Shown here one piece after another: positions 30,209 to 39,450 of a stretch of DNA of 64,000 bases (positions within the stretch are counted from its first letter, which is position 1; each line of letters starts with the position of its first letter). The translations under genes and the position numbers were made by a program. Below the pieces are notes generated by a model. The model made no database searches and was not told the origin of the DNA. It saw only the letters and a list, made by a program, of their open reading frames with translations. Origin of the DNA: CAWHMS01 sp963830495. Its GTDB lineage: Bacteria; Actinomycetota; Actinomycetes; Propionibacteriales; Nocardioidaceae. The DNA lies in assembly GCA_963830495.1 (NCBI GenBank), contig CAWHMS010000002.1, forward strand, positions 496,001 to 560,000. The letters are read 5' to 3'.

Positions 30209-31189
30209 GTGACGGAGGGTTACGGCGGGTCCCTCAGCGTGCTCGGCGTTGACGGCCAGAGTGAGCGGGTCTATCGATTCGTGCTTCGCAACCCTGGCTC
30301 GACGTACCTGTCGATCTGCGACGGCGTCGGAATGTCCCGGCCGGACCTGCTGGCGCGGCTGTCGCCGCTGCTGGCGCGGCGGCTGATCCGAGTCGCGGAA
30401 GAGACCGTGACACCCGAGCCGCCGGACATCGCGCTCGGACGGCTGATGAGTGGCGAGATGCGACGCCTGGCCCGCGCCGAAGAGCGGCTGGCGGTGGCTC
30501 AGAGCGACGTCGGCACCTATGTCTCCGACCATGTCCTCGGTCAGCGCGCCAGCACTGAGCCGGTGCCGCTCGACCGGATCCCCGCGGGCGAGCTCGGCAC
30601 CGTGATCACCGCACTCATCGCCAACCTCACCGGGGAGATGCTGTTTCTCCGCCCGGATCAGTGGATTCTGCCCACCGGCGCCGCTGCCGACGCGGCTGTG
30701 ATCGCCGCGCTGAAGGCGGGCGGCAGCTCGCGCTGCATCTACCCCGCCCGGGTGGTGGACGAGCGGCCCGAGTCGGTGCTGGCCAGGGCCGCGGCAGGAG
30801 AGCAGGTGCGCGTCGTGGCGACGCTGGCGAACCGGATGGCGGTGTTCGGCAGTGAGGCCGCGATCCTGCCGGAGGAGTGGGACGGCGAGTCCGCCGGCCG
30901 CCTGGTGATCCGGCAGCCGGGGATCGTCAGGGCCTGCCGGATGCTGTTCGACGAGATGTGGCGGCACGCCGTCACCGTGCCGGTGTTGGGGGAGCCGCGG
31001 ATCGCCGCCCACTCGCGGCGACAACTCCTCGAGCTGCTCGCGCGAGGCGCCAAGGATGAGCAGATCGCGCGGTCGATGGGGATCTCGTTGCGCACTGTGC
31101 GTCGCCGGATCGCCGACCTGCTGGCCGAGCTGGGCGTCGATTCGCGATTCCAGGCGGGCATGGAGGCCGTCCGGCGCGGTTGGCTGTGA
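30209..31189 (+). CDS. LuxR-type transcriptional regulator with TrmB-like N-terminus
   Basis: A 326-residue regulator. The N-terminal part (LSVLGVDGQSERVYRFVLRNPGSTYLSICDGVGMSRPDLLARLSPLLARRLIRV) looks like a TrmB/winged-helix module. The middle resembles a phospholipase-D-like sensor region. The C-terminal LuxR HTH is RQLLELLARGAKDEQIARSMGISLRTVRRRIADLLAELGVDSRFQAGMEAVRRGWL. Such orphan regulators are numerous in Nocardioides-like genomes. The start at GTG 30209 is favoured by the -10 box and domain boundary; ATG 30170 is also in frame. Its targets are unknown. Confidence 0.82.
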   Translation: MTEGYGGSLSVLGVDGQSERVYRFVLRNPGSTYLSICDGVGMSRPDLLARLSPLLARRLIRVAEETVTPEPPDIALGRLMSGEMRRLARAEERLAVAQSDVGTYVSDHVLGQRASTEPVPLDRIPAGELGTVITALIANLTGEMLFLRPDQWILPTGAAADAAVIAALKAGGSSRCIYPARVVDERPESVLARAAAGEQVRVVATLANRMAVFGSEAAILPEEWDGESAGRLVIRQPGIVRACRMLFDEMWRHAVTVPVLGEPRIAAHSRRQLLELLARGAKDEQIARSMGISLRTVRRRIADLLAELGVDSRFQAGMEAVRRGWL

Positions 31190-31228
31190 CGGTACGGCGT
31201 GGCCCGCCGGGCGGGCCGCGGTCGGCGC

Positions 31229-32176
31229 TCAGTCGCTCGACGCCGACGCGTCGGGCAGTCCATCGGGCATCGCCTTGACTGGTGGTGTCAGCAGGCGGAA
31301 CGCGCCCGGCTCGACGTGCCAGCTGCACTCGCGCATCGGGCCCGTCAGCTCCCCGTCGCTGTTGCACCAGAACTCCTCGCCCGACACCCGGACCTTCGTG
31401 GCGCGCAGGCTGCGCACGTCGTGCCGCTCCTCGTGGGTGCCACGTCGGAGTCGGACACCGTACTGGAACCGATCCCAGCGCCCGACGGCGAAGGAGACCG
31501 TCACGTCGGCGCGACCGTCACCGGGGTCCGCCGAGGGTGCCAGCGCCGTACCGCCACCGATCAGCGCTCCGTTGCTGATGCCGAGCTGCAGCACCCGTCG
31601 CCGGCCGTCGGCGACCACCGCCTCGTCGACCTCGACCCGAAGATGCAGCCCCTCGCTGGTGAAGCCGGCGATGAGCGCACCGACGAGATAGCCGACCTTC
31701 CCGAGGCCGACGCGGCCGAACCGCTCCTTCCACGGCTGCGCTGCCTGGGCGGCGTCGCTGCCGATTCCGACGTGTACGGCGTTGACCACCACCGTCCCCC
31801 GGCGCACGGCCAGCACATCCATCGGCTGCTCATGGCCGCCGACGATCACTGCAGCCGCCTCGTCGGGCTCGCGGGGAAGGCCGACACCACCGGCGAGGTC
31901 GTTGCCGGTGCCGAGGGGGATGATGCCGATCGGCACCTTGCCTAGCTCCTCGCGCGCGTGCAGGCGGTTGACCACCAGGTGGATCGTGCCGTCTCCTCCG
32001 GCGACCACAAGCGTCCGTCCGTCGACCTCCGCCAGCACCGCGTCGAGCTCGTCGACTGTCGCGGTCTTGCTGACTTCGACGTCGGCCGCGCGCCGCAGCA
32101 CCGCCAGAGCAGACGCGACGGCGCTCTCGTCATGAGAGCCTGCGTCGGCATTGGTCAGCACCAGGAAGCGGGTCAC
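31229..32176 (-). CDS. Diacylglycerol/lipid kinase family protein
   Basis: A 315-residue DAGK_cat-fold kinase that phosphorylates diacylglycerol or a related lipid or polyol. The catalytic nucleotide loop is LVVAGGDGTIHLVVNRL, and GIIPLGTGNDLAGGVGLP is the second signature; NAVHVGIGSDA and the beta-sandwich C-terminal half follow. It is divergent from purA. YegS/BmrU-type kinases share this layout, so the lipid cannot be specified. Confidence 0.88.
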   Translation of the reverse strand: MTRFLVLTNADAGSHDESAVASALAVLRRAADVEVSKTATVDELDAVLAEVDGRTLVVAGGDGTIHLVVNRLHAREELGKVPIGIIPLGTGNDLAGGVGLPREPDEAAAVIVGGHEQPMDVLAVRRGTVVVNAVHVGIGSDAAQAAQPWKERFGRVGLGKVGYLVGALIAGFTSEGLHLRVEVDEAVVADGRRRVLQLGISNGALIGGGTALAPSADPGDGRADVTVSFAVGRWDRFQYGVRLRRGTHEERHDVRSLRATKVRVSGEEFWCNSDGELTGPMRECSWHVEPGAFRLLTPPVKAMPDGLPDASASSD

Positions 32177-32285
32177 GCCCGAACAGTAGCCGCAGCGGCG
32201 ACACGCTCACCGTTCGCTAGCATGGCGCCGCTGAACCCGCTGCCATGGCGGGAGTCCGAGACAGCGAGACGGGAAGGCAGCCGGC

Positions 32286-33569
32286 ATGCCTGCCATCGTG
32301 ATCGTCGGTGCCCAGTGGGGTGACGAGGGCAAGGGCAAGGCCACCGACCAGCTGGGCGAGTCCGTCGACTACGTCGTGAAGTTCAACGGCGGCAACAACG
32401 CGGGTCACACGGTCGTCATCGGCGAGGAGAAGTATGCGCTGCACCTGCTCCCCTCGGGGATCCTGACCGCTGACTGCGTGCCGGTCATCGGCAACGGCGT
32501 CGTCGTCGACCTGTCCGTGCTTTTCGAGGAGATCGACGACCTCACCGCCAGGGGAGTGGACTGCTCGCGGTTGCTCGTCTCGGCCAATGCGCACGTCATC
32601 GCGCCGTACCACCGCACGGTCGACAAGGTGACCGAGCGCTTCCTCGGCAGCCGCCGGATCGGCACCACCGGCCGCGGCATCGGGCCGACGTACGCCGACA
32701 AGGTCAACCGTGTCGGTGTCCGGATCCAGGACCTACTGGACGAGAAGATCCTGGCGCAGAAGGTCGAGGGTGCCCTCGAGCAGAAGAACCACCTGCTGGC
32801 GAAGGTCTACAACCGGCGCATGATCAGGGTCGACGAGATCGTCGAGGAGTTGCTCGGCTACCGGGATCGCCTTGCGCCGACGATCCGGGACACCGGACTC
32901 CTTCTGGGACAGGCACTCGACCGTGGAGAGACGGTGCTGTTCGAGGCGGGACAGGCCACGATGCTCGATCTCGACCACGGCACCTACCCGTTCGTGACCT
33001 CGTCCAGTGCCACCGCGGCCGGGGCGTGCACCGGCAGCGGCGTGCCACCCAATCGGCTGGACCGGATCGTTGCAGTGGTCAAGGCGTACACGACCAGGGT
33101 GGGCGAGGGGCCGTTCCCGACCGAGCTGCTCGATGCCGATGGCGACCGGCTGCGTGAGGTCGGCGCAGAGTTCGGCACGACAACGGGACGGCCCAGGCGG
33201 TGCGGGTGGTACGACGCGGTCATTGCCCGGTACGCCGCCCGCGTCAACGGTGTCACCGACTTCGTGCTCACCAAGCTCGACACTCTCACCGGCTGGGAGC
33301 GGATCCCGGTGTGCGTCGCCTACGAGGTCGAGGGCGAGCGGGTCGAGGAGATGCCGATGACGCAGACCGACTTCCATCATGCGCAGCCCGTGTATGAGTT
33401 CTTCGACGGCTGGACCGACGACATCTCGGGGGCGCGCAGTATGGGCGATCTCCCGAAGGCGGCGCAGGCGTATGTCGAGGCGCTCGAGCGCATGTCGAGT
33501 GCCCCGATCTCTGTCATCGGAGTCGGACCTGGCCGCGAGGCGAGCATCGTCCGGCGCTCGCTGCTCTGA
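32286..33569 (+). CDS. purA: Adenylosuccinate synthase
   Basis: Converts IMP, aspartate and GTP to adenylosuccinate. The 427 residues match the family. The P-loop is VGAQWGDEGKGKATD (residues 8-22), followed by KFNGGNNAGHTVV, the IMP site GTTGRGIGPTYADK and YPFVTSSSATAAGA. The usual GAQGT is AGQAT here, a small variation. An upstream TAGCAT box near 32217 may be the -10 of a leadered transcript. It heads a 16-kb stretch rich in purine genes. Confidence 0.97.
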   Translation: MPAIVIVGAQWGDEGKGKATDQLGESVDYVVKFNGGNNAGHTVVIGEEKYALHLLPSGILTADCVPVIGNGVVVDLSVLFEEIDDLTARGVDCSRLLVSANAHVIAPYHRTVDKVTERFLGSRRIGTTGRGIGPTYADKVNRVGVRIQDLLDEKILAQKVEGALEQKNHLLAKVYNRRMIRVDEIVEELLGYRDRLAPTIRDTGLLLGQALDRGETVLFEAGQATMLDLDHGTYPFVTSSSATAAGACTGSGVPPNRLDRIVAVVKAYTTRVGEGPFPTELLDADGDRLREVGAEFGTTTGRPRRCGWYDAVIARYAARVNGVTDFVLTKLDTLTGWERIPVCVAYEVEGERVEEMPMTQTDFHHAQPVYEFFDGWTDDISGARSMGDLPKAAQAYVEALERMSSAPISVIGVGPGREASIVRRSLL

Positions 33570-33590
33570 GGTGTCGCCGTAGCAGGCCGG

Positions 33591-33596
33591 TAGGGT
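33591..33596 (+). promoter_or_regulatory. -10 box of purD (leaderless)
   Basis: TAGGGT ends 8 nt before the GTG start of purD; no Shine-Dalgarno motif is present in between. Confidence 0.4.
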
Positions 33597-33604
33597 CTCG
33601 CAGC

Positions 33605-34852
33605 GTGAAGACGCTCGTCATCGGCAGCGGAGGGCGCGAGCACGCCCTCGCCAAGGCACTCGCGCGCGATCCCGAGGTGACCGAGGTGCATGCCGCCCCC
33701 GGCAACCCCGGGATGGCGGCGATCGCGACCGTTCATGAGGTCGACCCGCTCGACGGGCTCGCGGTGGCCGCGCTCGCCGGCCGCCTCGGGGTCGACCTGG
33801 TGGTGATCGGTCCGGAGGCGCCGCTGGTGGCCGGGGTGGCCGACGCCGTACGCGACCGAGGATTCGCCTGCTTCGGGCCGGGCGCGCACGCAGCCCGGAT
33901 CGAGGGGTCGAAGGCGTTCGCCAAGGAGGTCATGGCGGCTGCCGACATCCCCACCGCCCTCGCTCACGTGTGCACGACGCCGGAGGAGGCCGCTGCCGCG
34001 CTCGACGCGTTCGGGCCGCCGTACGTCGTGAAGGACGACGGCCTGGCTGCCGGCAAGGGGGTCGTGGTCACCGACGATCGCGACGCGGCGCTCGCGCACG
34101 CCGCCTCGTGCGAGCGGGTGGTGATCGAGGAGTATCTCGACGGTCCAGAGGTCTCGCTGTTCGCGATCTGCGACGGCCAGACCGTCCGCCCGCTGCAGCC
34201 GGCTCAGGACTTCAAGCGCCTCCTCGACCACGATGCCGGACCCAACACCGGAGGCATGGGTGCCTACTCGCCGCTTTCCTGGGCTCCGGAGGACCTCGTC
34301 GACGAGGTGCGCTCGCGGGTCCTGCAGCCGGCCGTGGACGAGCTGGCGAAGCGGGCCGTCCCCTTCGTCGGGCTGCTCTATGCCGGCCTCGCGCTGACGG
34401 ATCGCGGAGTGCGTGTCGTCGAGTTCAACGCGCGGTTCGGTGACCCGGAGACACAGGTGCTGTTGGAGCTGCTGGAGACGCCACTTGGAGGGCTGCTGCA
34501 CGCCGCGGCCATCGGGCAGCTCGACCAGGTGCACCCACTGCGCTGGCATCGCGGCGCGGCGGTCGGCGTCGTCATGGCCGCGGCCGGTTATCCGGAGTCG
34601 CCTCGGAGTGGGGACACCGTCACCGGCGTCGCCGCGGCTGAGGCGTTAAACGGCGTCGAGGTGCTGCAGGCCGGTATCGCGTCGGCGGGCCGGGGCCTGG
34701 TCACCTCCGGAGGCCGGGTGCTGGCCGTGGTCGGGGTCGACGACGACCTCTCCTCGGCCCGGGCGCGCGCCTATGACGGGGTGGCCCAGATCGACTTCGA
34801 CGGAGCTCAGTACCGCAGCGACGTCGCCGAGCGCGCCGCCGCGCGCACCTGA
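33605..34852 (+). CDS. purD: Phosphoribosylamine-glycine ligase (GAR synthetase)
   Basis: Second step of purine synthesis: phosphoribosylamine, glycine and ATP to GAR. A 415-residue ATP-grasp enzyme. It starts MKTLVIGSGGREHALAKAL, with PPYVVKDDGLAAGKGVVVTDD (ATP loop), DFKRLLDHDAGPNTGGMGAYSP and VEFNARFGDPETQVLL (metal-binding Glu/Asn). The GTG start lacks a Shine-Dalgarno site. It is 35 nt after purA and is followed 5 nt later by a long inverted repeat. Confidence 0.96.
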   Translation: MKTLVIGSGGREHALAKALARDPEVTEVHAAPGNPGMAAIATVHEVDPLDGLAVAALAGRLGVDLVVIGPEAPLVAGVADAVRDRGFACFGPGAHAARIEGSKAFAKEVMAAADIPTALAHVCTTPEEAAAALDAFGPPYVVKDDGLAAGKGVVVTDDRDAALAHAASCERVVIEEYLDGPEVSLFAICDGQTVRPLQPAQDFKRLLDHDAGPNTGGMGAYSPLSWAPEDLVDEVRSRVLQPAVDELAKRAVPFVGLLYAGLALTDRGVRVVEFNARFGDPETQVLLELLETPLGGLLHAAAIGQLDQVHPLRWHRGAAVGVVMAAAGYPESPRSGDTVTGVAAAEALNGVEVLQAGIASAGRGLVTSGGRVLAVVGVDDDLSSARARAYDGVAQIDFDGAQYRSDVAERAAART

Positions 34853-34857
34853 CCGGC

Positions 34858-34909
34858 CGACTTGTCAGAACCTCAGCTGGCTCTGGCCAGTCCAGAGTCT
34901 GACAAGTCG
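34858..34909. terminator. Inverted repeat, ACTTGTCAGA family copy 1
   Basis: CGACTTGTCAGA (34858-34869) pairs perfectly with TCTGACAAGTCG (34898-34909). A nested CTGGC/GCCAG hairpin lies within the 28-nt interior. It begins 5 nt after the purD stop and ends 24 nt before the purB start. The arms recur at 39.07 kb. Confidence 0.75.
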
Positions 34910-34933
34910 TGCGGCTGGGGGAGAATGGCGGTC

Positions 34934-36358
34934 GTGACCGCGATCCCGAACGTGCTGGCAGCCCGCTACGCCTCTGCCGAGATGCGTGCGGTGTGGGCGC
35001 CCGAGGCGAAGGTGGTGGCAGAGCGCCGGCTGTGGCTGGCGGTGCTCCGCGCACAGCGCGACCTGGGCGTCGACGTACCCGACGGAGTCGTCGAGGCCTA
35101 CGAGCGGGTGGTCGACGACGTCGACCTCGCCTCGATCGCCGGCCGTGAGCGGCGTACCCGGCACGACGTCAAGGCACGCGTGGAGGAGTTCTCGGCGCTC
35201 GCCGGGCACGAGCACGTGCACAAGGGCATGACCAGCCGCGACCTGACGGAGAACGTCGAGCAGCTCCAGATCCGGGAGTCGCTCGTCATCGTGCGCAGCC
35301 GGATGATCGCCTCGCTCGCGCGACTCGGTGAGCTGGCCGCGCAGCACCGGGCGATGGTGATGACGGGTCGCTCGCACAACGTCGCTGCGCAGGCCATCAC
35401 GCTGGGGAAGCGCTTCGCGAGCATCGCCGAGGAGATGCTGGTCGCGCTGGACCGACTCGACGACCTGATCACCCGCTACCCGTTGCGGGGGATCAAGGGT
35501 CCGGTGGGTACGTCGCAGGACCAGCTGGACCTGCTCGACGGCGACCCGGCTCGACTGGCCGAGCTCGACACGCGGGTGGCGGAACATCTCGGCTTCGAGC
35601 GGGTGCTGACCTCGGTGGGCCAGGTCTATCCGCGGTCGCTCGACTTCGACGTCGTGTCGGCGCTCGTGCAGGCGGTGGCGGGCCCGAGCAACCTGGCCAC
35701 GACGATCCGGCTGATGGCCGGAGCCGAGCTCGTCACCGAGGGCTTTCAGCCGGGGCAGGTCGGCTCGAGCGCGATGCCGCACAAGATGAACACGCGCTCG
35801 TGCGAGCGGGTCAACGGTCTCGCGGTCGTGCTGCGCGGCTACCTGTCGATGGTGGGTGAGCTGGCAGGGGACCAGTGGAACGAGGGTGACGTGTCGTGCA
35901 GCGTCGTCCGCCGGATCGCGCTGCCGGACGCCTTCTTCGCCGCGGACGGTCTCTTCGAGACGTTCCTCACCGTGCTCGACGAGTTCGGCGTCTTCCCGGC
36001 GGTCGTGTCACGGGAGCTCGACCGCTACCTCCCGTTCCTCACGACCACGAAGGTGCTGATGGCTGCTGTACGACGGGGTGTCGGGCGCGAGACGGCGCAC
36101 GAGGTGATCAAGGAGCACGCAGTGGCGGTGGCGCTCGAGATGCGGGAGAAGGGTGCTGACCGCAACGACCTCCTCGACCGGTTGGCCGGTGACGAGCGGC
36201 TGGCGTTGTCGGCGGAGGATCTGTCGGCCTTGGTCGCCGAGCCGCTGTCTTTCACCGGGGCGGCCGTCGCGCAGGTCGATGACGTCGTACGTCGCATCGA
36301 GCGCCTCGCGACGGCCAGCCCTGACGCGGCGGCGTACCGGCCAGGCAGGATCCTGTGA
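34934..36358 (+). CDS. purB: Adenylosuccinate lyase
   Basis: Cleaves fumarate from SAICAR and from adenylosuccinate, serving both the IMP and AMP branches. A 474-residue fumarase/aspartase-fold enzyme. Catalytic segments are HEHVHKGMTSRDLTENVEQLQ, the TGRSHNVAAQAITLGKR His region and the signature loop GSSAMPHKMNTRSCERV. The start is uncertain. GTG 34934 gives VTAIPNVLAARYASAEM, matching mycobacterial PurB, and has GGGGGAG about 10 nt upstream. ATG 34925 is in frame but too close to that site. Confidence 0.94.
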   Translation: MTAIPNVLAARYASAEMRAVWAPEAKVVAERRLWLAVLRAQRDLGVDVPDGVVEAYERVVDDVDLASIAGRERRTRHDVKARVEEFSALAGHEHVHKGMTSRDLTENVEQLQIRESLVIVRSRMIASLARLGELAAQHRAMVMTGRSHNVAAQAITLGKRFASIAEEMLVALDRLDDLITRYPLRGIKGPVGTSQDQLDLLDGDPARLAELDTRVAEHLGFERVLTSVGQVYPRSLDFDVVSALVQAVAGPSNLATTIRLMAGAELVTEGFQPGQVGSSAMPHKMNTRSCERVNGLAVVLRGYLSMVGELAGDQWNEGDVSCSVVRRIALPDAFFAADGLFETFLTVLDEFGVFPAVVSRELDRYLPFLTTTKVLMAAVRRGVGRETAHEVIKEHAVAVALEMREKGADRNDLLDRLAGDERLALSAEDLSALVAEPLSFTGAAVAQVDDVVRRIERLATASPDAAAYRPGRIL

Positions 36359-36381
36359 TCTGATCGCACCAGACCAGCCAG

Positions 36382-36429
36382 AAGGATCCGACCGTCAGCG
36401 GGCTGTAGCTGCTCGAGCGTCGGATCCTT
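36382..36429. terminator. Inverted repeat, GATCCGAC family copy 4
   Basis: AAGGATCCGAC pairs perfectly with GTCGGATCCTT; the interior CGTCAGCGGGCTGTAGCTGC is partly paired and related to the other copies. It lies 23 nt after the purB stop and 33 nt before the purC start. Confidence 0.75.
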
Positions 36430-36462
36430 GTGCAGGCGAAGAAGAGAAGGAGAGGGCAAAGC

Positions 36463-37353
36463 GTGGCTGACCTCCATCGGAGCGGAGACACCGCGCCTCA
36501 CCTCGAAGGCGCTCGGCGCGTGCAGTCGGGCAAGGTGCGGGACCTCTACGAGCTGTCGGACGGTCGGCTGCTCATGGTGGCCTCGGATCGCATCTCGGCG
36601 TACGACTTCGTGCTCACCACGAGGATTCCCGACAAGGGTGCGGTGCTGACGCAGATGTCGCTGTGGTGGTTCGACCAGCTGGCCGAGCTGGTGCCCAACC
36701 ACGTGCTGTCCCGCGACGTACCGGACGAGGTGGCCGGGCGTGCGGTGATCTGCGAGCGGCTGGACATGTACCCGGTCGAGTGCGTCGCGCGCGGCTATCT
36801 CGCCGGCTCCGGGCTGCTCGACTACCAGGCGACAGGCGCGGTCTGCGGCGTCGAGCTGCCGCCGGGGCTCACGGACGGGTCCCGGCTGCCGGAGCCGGTC
36901 TTCACGCCCGCCGCCAAGGCTGCCGTCGGCGAGCACGACGAGAACGTCTCCTATGAGGCGGTCGTCGAGACGGTCGGCGACGACGCGGCCGCGGAGCTGA
37001 GGATGCTCACCCTCGCCATCTACGGCCGGGCGCACGAGATCGCCCGTGAGCGCGGCATCGTGCTGGCCGACACGAAGTTCGAGTTCGGTCGCCGGGCCGA
37101 TGGCACGATCGTGCTCGCTGACGAAGTCCTCACGCCGGACTCGTCCCGCTTCTGGCCGGCCGACCAGTGGGAGCCGGGTCGCGCCCAACCGTCGTACGAC
37201 AAGCAGTTCGTCCGGGACTGGCTCACGTCCGAGGCGTCCGGGTGGGATCGCGCGTCCGGCGAACCGCCACCGCCGTTGCCGGACGCCGTCGTCGAGCAGA
37301 CCCGGGCAAGGTACGTCGAGGCGTACGAGCGTCTCACCGGCGAGCGCTTCTGA
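36463..37353 (+). CDS. purC: Phosphoribosylaminoimidazole-succinocarboxamide synthase (SAICAR synthetase)
   Basis: Joins CAIR and aspartate with ATP. A 296-residue enzyme containing GKVRDLYELSDGRLLMVASDRISAYDFVL, VECVARGYLAGSGLLDYQ and LADTKFEFGRRADGTIVLADEVLTPDSSRFWP, the SAICAR synthetase signatures. The start is put at GTG 36463, with AAGGAG about 9 nt upstream. An in-frame GTG at 36430 would begin inside the preceding hairpin. It lies between two terminator-like repeats. Confidence 0.95.
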   Translation: MADLHRSGDTAPHLEGARRVQSGKVRDLYELSDGRLLMVASDRISAYDFVLTTRIPDKGAVLTQMSLWWFDQLAELVPNHVLSRDVPDEVAGRAVICERLDMYPVECVARGYLAGSGLLDYQATGAVCGVELPPGLTDGSRLPEPVFTPAAKAAVGEHDENVSYEAVVETVGDDAAAELRMLTLAIYGRAHEIARERGIVLADTKFEFGRRADGTIVLADEVLTPDSSRFWPADQWEPGRAQPSYDKQFVRDWLTSEASGWDRASGEPPPPLPDAVVEQTRARYVEAYERLTGERF

Positions 37354-37368
37354 GGCCAGTCTGCGCGC

Positions 37369-37426
37369 CAGTATTCGTCCGACTGCGCCAAGCACGAGCG
37401 CACCGCGGCGCCTCGGACGAATCCTG
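37369..37426. terminator. Inverted repeat, ATTCGTCCGA family copy
   Basis: CAGTATTCGTCCGA pairs with TCGGACGAATCCTG with one mismatch across 14 bp, around a 30-nt interior that can fold further. It starts 15 nt after the purC stop. The arms match those at 40.99 kb and, on the right side, 14.29 kb. Confidence 0.75.
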
Positions 37427-37504
37427 ACAGCGACGCGTGGCCCGGGTGCCGTTGTCGGCCTAGGGTGAGGTCACCACCGAGGCGCCCACCCCGAGGAGGC
37501 GACC

Positions 37505-39058
37505 GTGTTCAACCTGGCCATCATGCTCGAGGACAGCGCTCGCAACGTCCCTGATCGCACTGCCGTCGTGCTGGGGGACCTGCGCCTCAGCTATGGCCAG
37601 GTCGACGCGATGGCCAACCAGGTCGCGAACCTGCTCGTGTCGCGGGGGATCGAGCCGGGCGACAAGGTGGCCGTCTCCTGCCCGAACCTGCCGTACTTCC
37701 CCGTCGTCTACTACGGCATCCTCAAGGTCGGCGCGGTCGTCGTACCGCTCAACGTGCTCTTCAAGGGCCGCGAGGTCGCCTACCACCTCACCGACTCCGA
37801 CTCGAAGGCGTACTTCTGCTTCGAGGGCACTGCTGAGCTGCCGATGGCGCAGGAGGGCTGGGCCGGCTTCTCCCAGGTCGACGGCTGCGAGCACTTCTTC
37901 CTCATCACCGCCGACCCGGCAGTAGCGGCATCGCCCATCGAGGGAGCCGAGACGTACGGCGCCGCACTGGCCGACCGGTCCAGCACCTTCGAGACCCGGC
38001 CGACGGGCAACGACGACACGGCCGTGATCCTCTACACGAGCGGCACCACAGGGCAGCCCAAGGGCGCGCAGCTCTCGCACGCCAACATCGCCTTCAACGT
38101 ACTGGCGTGTCACCGGATCTTCGACTGCAACCCGACCCGGCCGGACACGCACCTGGTGGCGCTCCCCCTCTTCCACTCCTTCGGCCAGACGGTCCAGATG
38201 AACGCCGGCTTCGCGGCGCAGGCGACGCTCGTGCTGTTGCCGCGCTTCGACGCACAGCAGGCGCTCGCCCTGATGGAGCGCGAGGAGGTCACGATCTTCG
38301 CCGGCGTGCCCACGATGTACTGGGGTCTGCTCGGGGCGCTCGACGACTCTGTCGACGTCGATCGCATCGCGGCCAACCTGAGGGCGGCGATCGCCGGCGG
38401 CTCGTCGTTGCCGGTCGAGATCATCAAGGGGGTCAAGGACCGCTTCCACGTGCAGATCCTCGAGGGCTACGGCCTGTCGGAGACGTCGCCGGTCGCCACG
38501 TTCGGCCCGGCCGACCGACCCCCGCGGCCCGGATCGATCGGCGTGGCGCTCTGGGGCCTCGACGTGCGGCTCATCGACGCCGACTGGAAGACGATCACCG
38601 GAGCAGACGAGATCGGCGAGATCGCCGTCCGTGGGCATGCCGTGATGAAGGGCTACTACAACCGGCCCGAGGAGACGGCCAGCGTGATGCGAGACGGCTG
38701 GCTCCGGACTGGTGACCTCGCCCGCCGTGACGACGACGGCTTCTACTACATCGTCGACCGGGCCAAGGACATGATCATCCGCGGCGGCTTCAACGTCTAC
38801 CCGCGGGAGGTCGAGGAGGTGCTGATGACCCACGACGCGGTGTCCCTCGCGGCCGTCGTCGGTCAGCCCGACGAGGAGCTCGGTGAGGAGATCAAGGCCT
38901 TCGTCATCCGCCAGCCCGATACCGAGGTGAGCGAGGACGAGCTGGTGTCCTGGTGCAAGGACCAGATGGCGGCCTACAAGTACCCGCGTGCGGTCGAGTT
39001 CCGGGACTCGCTGCCCATGACAGCGACCGGCAAGATCCTCAAGCGCGAGCTCACCTGA
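37505..39058 (+). CDS. Long-chain fatty-acid-CoA ligase family protein
   Basis: A 517-residue ANL-superfamily enzyme that activates a carboxylic acid as acyl-AMP and then acyl-CoA. The phosphate loop is AVILYTSGTTGQPKGAQLSH (about residue 178-197). It also has the A5 motif GYGLSETSPVATFG, A7 GWLRTGDLARRDDDGFYYIVDRAKDMIIRGGFNVYP and A10 MTATGKILKREL with the catalytic Lys. GAGGAGG precedes the GTG start. Its acyl substrate and its link to the purine genes are unclear. Confidence 0.92.
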   Translation: MFNLAIMLEDSARNVPDRTAVVLGDLRLSYGQVDAMANQVANLLVSRGIEPGDKVAVSCPNLPYFPVVYYGILKVGAVVVPLNVLFKGREVAYHLTDSDSKAYFCFEGTAELPMAQEGWAGFSQVDGCEHFFLITADPAVAASPIEGAETYGAALADRSSTFETRPTGNDDTAVILYTSGTTGQPKGAQLSHANIAFNVLACHRIFDCNPTRPDTHLVALPLFHSFGQTVQMNAGFAAQATLVLLPRFDAQQALALMEREEVTIFAGVPTMYWGLLGALDDSVDVDRIAANLRAAIAGGSSLPVEIIKGVKDRFHVQILEGYGLSETSPVATFGPADRPPRPGSIGVALWGLDVRLIDADWKTITGADEIGEIAVRGHAVMKGYYNRPEETASVMRDGWLRTGDLARRDDDGFYYIVDRAKDMIIRGGFNVYPREVEEVLMTHDAVSLAAVVGQPDEELGEEIKAFVIRQPDTEVSEDELVSWCKDQMAAYKYPRAVEFRDSLPMTATGKILKRELT

Positions 39059-39069
39059 CCCTTGTCTCG

Positions 39070-39118
39070 ACTTGTCAGAACCCAGTTGCCCTGGAGGGCA
39101 ACCACGATCTGACAAGTG
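39070..39118. terminator. Inverted repeat, ACTTGTCAGA family copy 2
   Basis: ACTTGTCAGA (39070-39079) pairs with TCTGACAAGT (39109-39118). A second perfect hairpin, GTTGCCC-TGGA-GGGCAAC, lies inside. It follows the CoA-ligase stop by 11 nt. Confidence 0.75.
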
Positions 39119-39450
39119 CAGCGAGAGAGGGGGCACGACGACCGGGACTTCCCCCGCACAGTCCGGCCGCGTGCCCCCCGCCCGAAGGCCCCTCGCCCTT
39201 CGTGGCGAGGCCGGCGCCGCCGCGCGCCCCCACCCCGCGACAGCGACCCGTCCTCAGGTAGACAGACGCGGCCCGGCGCGGTTTGGTTGCGTGCGCGATG
39301 GATGGTTATCGGCTTGTGACATGCGCGGGCGGCCGACGCGGAGCACGTCGTACGGCGCGACCCGGCCTTGGGCCCGCCCTCAGCGGGCAGCGCCGCGGGC
39401 TCCCCTAGACTGCGAACGCAATCTGCGCCGCTTGATCCCAGGAGCTGTCC
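39119..39450. other. Gene-free, strongly structured region before purS
   Basis: No credible gene in 330 nt. It contains a 9-bp perfect hairpin (GGGGGCACG at 39129 with CGTGCCCCC at 39170), a second one (GGCC-CTCGCC at 39187 with GGCGAGGCC at 39204) and a GGGCCCGCC/GGCGGGC-like fold. TAGACT at 39406-39411 is a plausible -10 for purS, giving a ~35-nt leader with AGGAG before the GTG. Confidence 0.45.
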
